From contig NZ_LIVX01000002.1 of assembly GCF_001905665.1 (NCBI RefSeq), positions 631,420-695,419 on the forward strand: a stretch of DNA of 64,000 nucleotides, in the 5' to 3' direction. Source of the DNA: Streptomyces sp. CB02261. Its GTDB lineage: Bacteria; Actinomycetota; Actinomycetes; Streptomycetales; Streptomycetaceae. Made by a program: the position numbers and the translations under genes. Each line of letters begins with the position of its first letter. Within the stretch, counting starts at the first letter, position 1. Below are positions 62,896-64,000 of this stretch, piece after piece. The notes beneath the pieces were generated by a model that was given only the letters and a program-made list of their open reading frames with translations, was not told the DNA's origin and made no database searches.

Positions 62896-64000
62896 TCACC
62901 GCTCCCGCTCGACCCGCCGCTCGTCCCACACGGGCTCGCTCGTCTCCCGTACGACCCCGTCCGACCCGAAGACCAGGTACCGGTCGAAGCTCTTCGCGAA
63001 CCAGCGGTCGTGCGTCACCGCGAGCACCGTCCCGTCGTACGCCTCCAGGCCGTCCTGCAGGGCCTCCGCCGACTCCAGGTCCAGGTTGTCCGTCGGCTCG
63101 TCGAGCAGCAGCGCCGTCGTGCCGGCCAGCTCCAGGAGCAGGATCTGGAAGCGGGCCTGCTGCCCGCCGGAGAGCTTGTCGAAGGGCTGGTCGCCCTGCC
63201 GCTCCAGCTCGTACCGGCGCAGCACCGACATCGCCCCGCCCCGGTCCTTGGCGTGCTCCGTCCACAGGATGTCGACGAGCGGCCGCCCGGCCAGCTCCGG
63301 ATGGGCGTGGGTCTGCGCGAAGTGCCCCGGCACCACCCGGGCGCCCAGCTTCCAGTCACCGGTGTGGGCGACCGAGGGGTCCCCCGCGAGCAGCCGCAGG
63401 AAGTGCGACTTGCCCGACCCGTTCGAACCGAGGACGGCGACCCGCTCCCCGTAGAAGATCTCCAGCGAGAACGGCTTCATCAGACCGGTCAGCTCAAGGT
63501 TCTCGCAGGTCACGGCCCGCACACCGGTCCGGCCGCCGCGCAGCCGCATCCGGATGTCCTGCTCGCGCGGCGGCTCCGGCGGCGGCCCCGCCTCCTCGAA
63601 CTTCCGCAGCCGGGTCTGCGCCGCCGCGTACCGCGAGGCCATGTCGTGGCTGACCGCGGCCGCCTGCCGCAGGTTGAGCACGAGCTTCTTCAGCTGGGCG
63701 TGCTTCTCCTCCCAGCGCCGCTTCAGCTCCTCGAAGCGGGCGAACCGCTCGCGCCGCGCCTCGTGGAAGGTGTCGAAGCCGCCGCCGTGCACCCACACGT
63801 CCGAACCGGCCGGGCCGGGCTCGACCGCGACGATCTTCTGCGCGCCCCGGGACAGCAGCTCCCGGTCGTGCGAGATGAACAGCACGGTCTTACGGGTCTC
63901 CCGCAGCCGCTCCTCCAGCCACCGCTTCCCGGGGACGTCGAGGTAGTTGTCGGGCTCGTCGAGCAGCAGCACCTCGTCGGGGCCGCGCAGCAGCGACTCC
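62896..64000 (-). CDS. ABC-F family ATPase (3' part; start beyond window)
   Basis: At least 368 residues of a soluble tandem ABC protein. The window begins within the first ATPase domain (LLLDEPDNYLDVPGKRW, FISHDRELL), then a linker rich in Arg/Glu (HEARRERFARFEELKRRWEEKH) and a complete second domain: VLGSNGSGKSHFLRLLAG (Walker A), KLSGGQQARFQILLLEL (signature), ALLLDEPTDNLD (Walker B). No membrane helices, so it is an ABC-F translation factor; whether it protects against an antibiotic is not visible. The 5' end lies past 64000. Confidence 0.88.
   Translation of the reverse strand, partial: ESLLRGPDEVLLLDEPDNYLDVPGKRWLEERLRETRKTVLFISHDRELLSRGAQKIVAVEPGPAGSDVWVHGGGFDTFHEARRERFARFEELKRRWEEKHAQLKKLVLNLRQAAAVSHDMASRYAAAQTRLRKFEEAGPPPEPPREQDIRMRLRGGRTGVRAVTCENLELTGLMKPFSLEIFYGERVAVLGSNGSGKSHFLRLLAGDPSVAHTGDWKLGARVVPGHFAQTHAHPELAGRPLVDILWTEHAKDRGGAMSVLRRYELERQGDQPFDKLSGGQQARFQILLLELAGTTALLLDEPTDNLDLESAEALQDGLEAYDGTVLAVTHDRWFAKSFDRYLVFGSDGVVRETSEPVWDERRVERER

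Noticed and set aside
62896..64000. Antibiotic-resistance ABC-F gene with a biosynthetic cluster
   Set aside because: Flanked by housekeeping genes only, and the 5' end is missing; resistance cannot be inferred.

Overview
The window is chromosomal DNA from a Streptomyces (or very close relative). The GC content is very high with strong third-position GC bias. The developmental regulators bldM and whiD sit next to each other, guaB lies beside a second IMP-dehydrogenase paralogue, groES-groEL1 carries CIRCE operators and a His-rich GroEL tail, and CUT1 sugar transport genes lack an ATPase gene. Gene content and order look like the conserved core arm region running from rplM-rpsI to guaA. I see no prophage, IS element, CRISPR array, rRNA, tRNA or secondary-metabolite cluster.

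Layout, left to right. 1-4.6 kb: a PspC-domain membrane protein, a small membrane protein, a DoxX-family protein, an uncharacterised membrane protein and a class II aldolase. 4.7-7.6 kb: guaA and, divergently, an AroQ chorismate mutase preceded by what reads as a complete Phe/Tyr transcription attenuator (short Phe-Phe-Tyr leader peptide, pause hairpin, terminator with T-tract), then a gene-free stretch with strong hairpins and a possible small RNA. 7.6-19.1 kb: GMC oxidoreductase, succinic semialdehyde dehydrogenase and three Ser/Thr kinase-like membrane proteins, of which the middle one is a pseudokinase with a roughly 400-residue low-complexity insert. 19.3-25.3 kb: glpD, a nucleotide-sugar dehydrogenase homologue lacking its catalytic Cys, the guaB paralogue and guaB. 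25.5-27.8 kb: a developmental and housekeeping regulator block (ShbA-like sigma factor, bldM with a BldN-type promoter, whiD). 27.9-30.4 kb: LysR regulator, MOSC protein and SDR. 30.5-37.9 kb: a carbohydrate locus (DUF2264 protein, DeoR/LacI hybrid regulator with candidate operators, ABC binding protein and two permeases, hydroxyacid dehydrogenase). 38.0-41.5 kb: SnoaL-like protein, groEL1, groES. 41.6-46.6 kb: two NodB-type lipoprotein deacetylases flanking a THUMP-like methyltransferase and an ECF42 sigma/DGPF pair. 46.7-55.2 kb: the tRNA t6A genes tsaB, tsaD and tsaE with rimI, a small protein behind an iron box, a hydrolase, alr, nnr and acpS. 55.2-64 kb: glmS, a lipoprotein, coaA, a DUF389 protein, glmM, rpsI, rplM and the 3' part of an ABC-F gene.

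The genes connect into a few themes: purine synthesis (guaA, guaB and paralogue), amino-sugar and wall precursor supply (glmS, glmM, alr, deacetylases), translation and its fidelity (rplM, rpsI, tsaBDE, rimI, ABC-F), development (bldM, whiD, shbA), protein folding, and one inducible sugar-uptake locus. A recurring feature is a -10-like hexamer placed 6-7 bases before an ATG or GTG, implying that many of these genes are expressed from leaderless mRNAs; glmS, whose start is fixed by its N-terminal catalytic Cys, has exactly this geometry.

All functional names come from reading motifs and recalling families; no database search was run. Start codons were chosen by ribosome-site or leaderless-promoter evidence and a few remain ambiguous.
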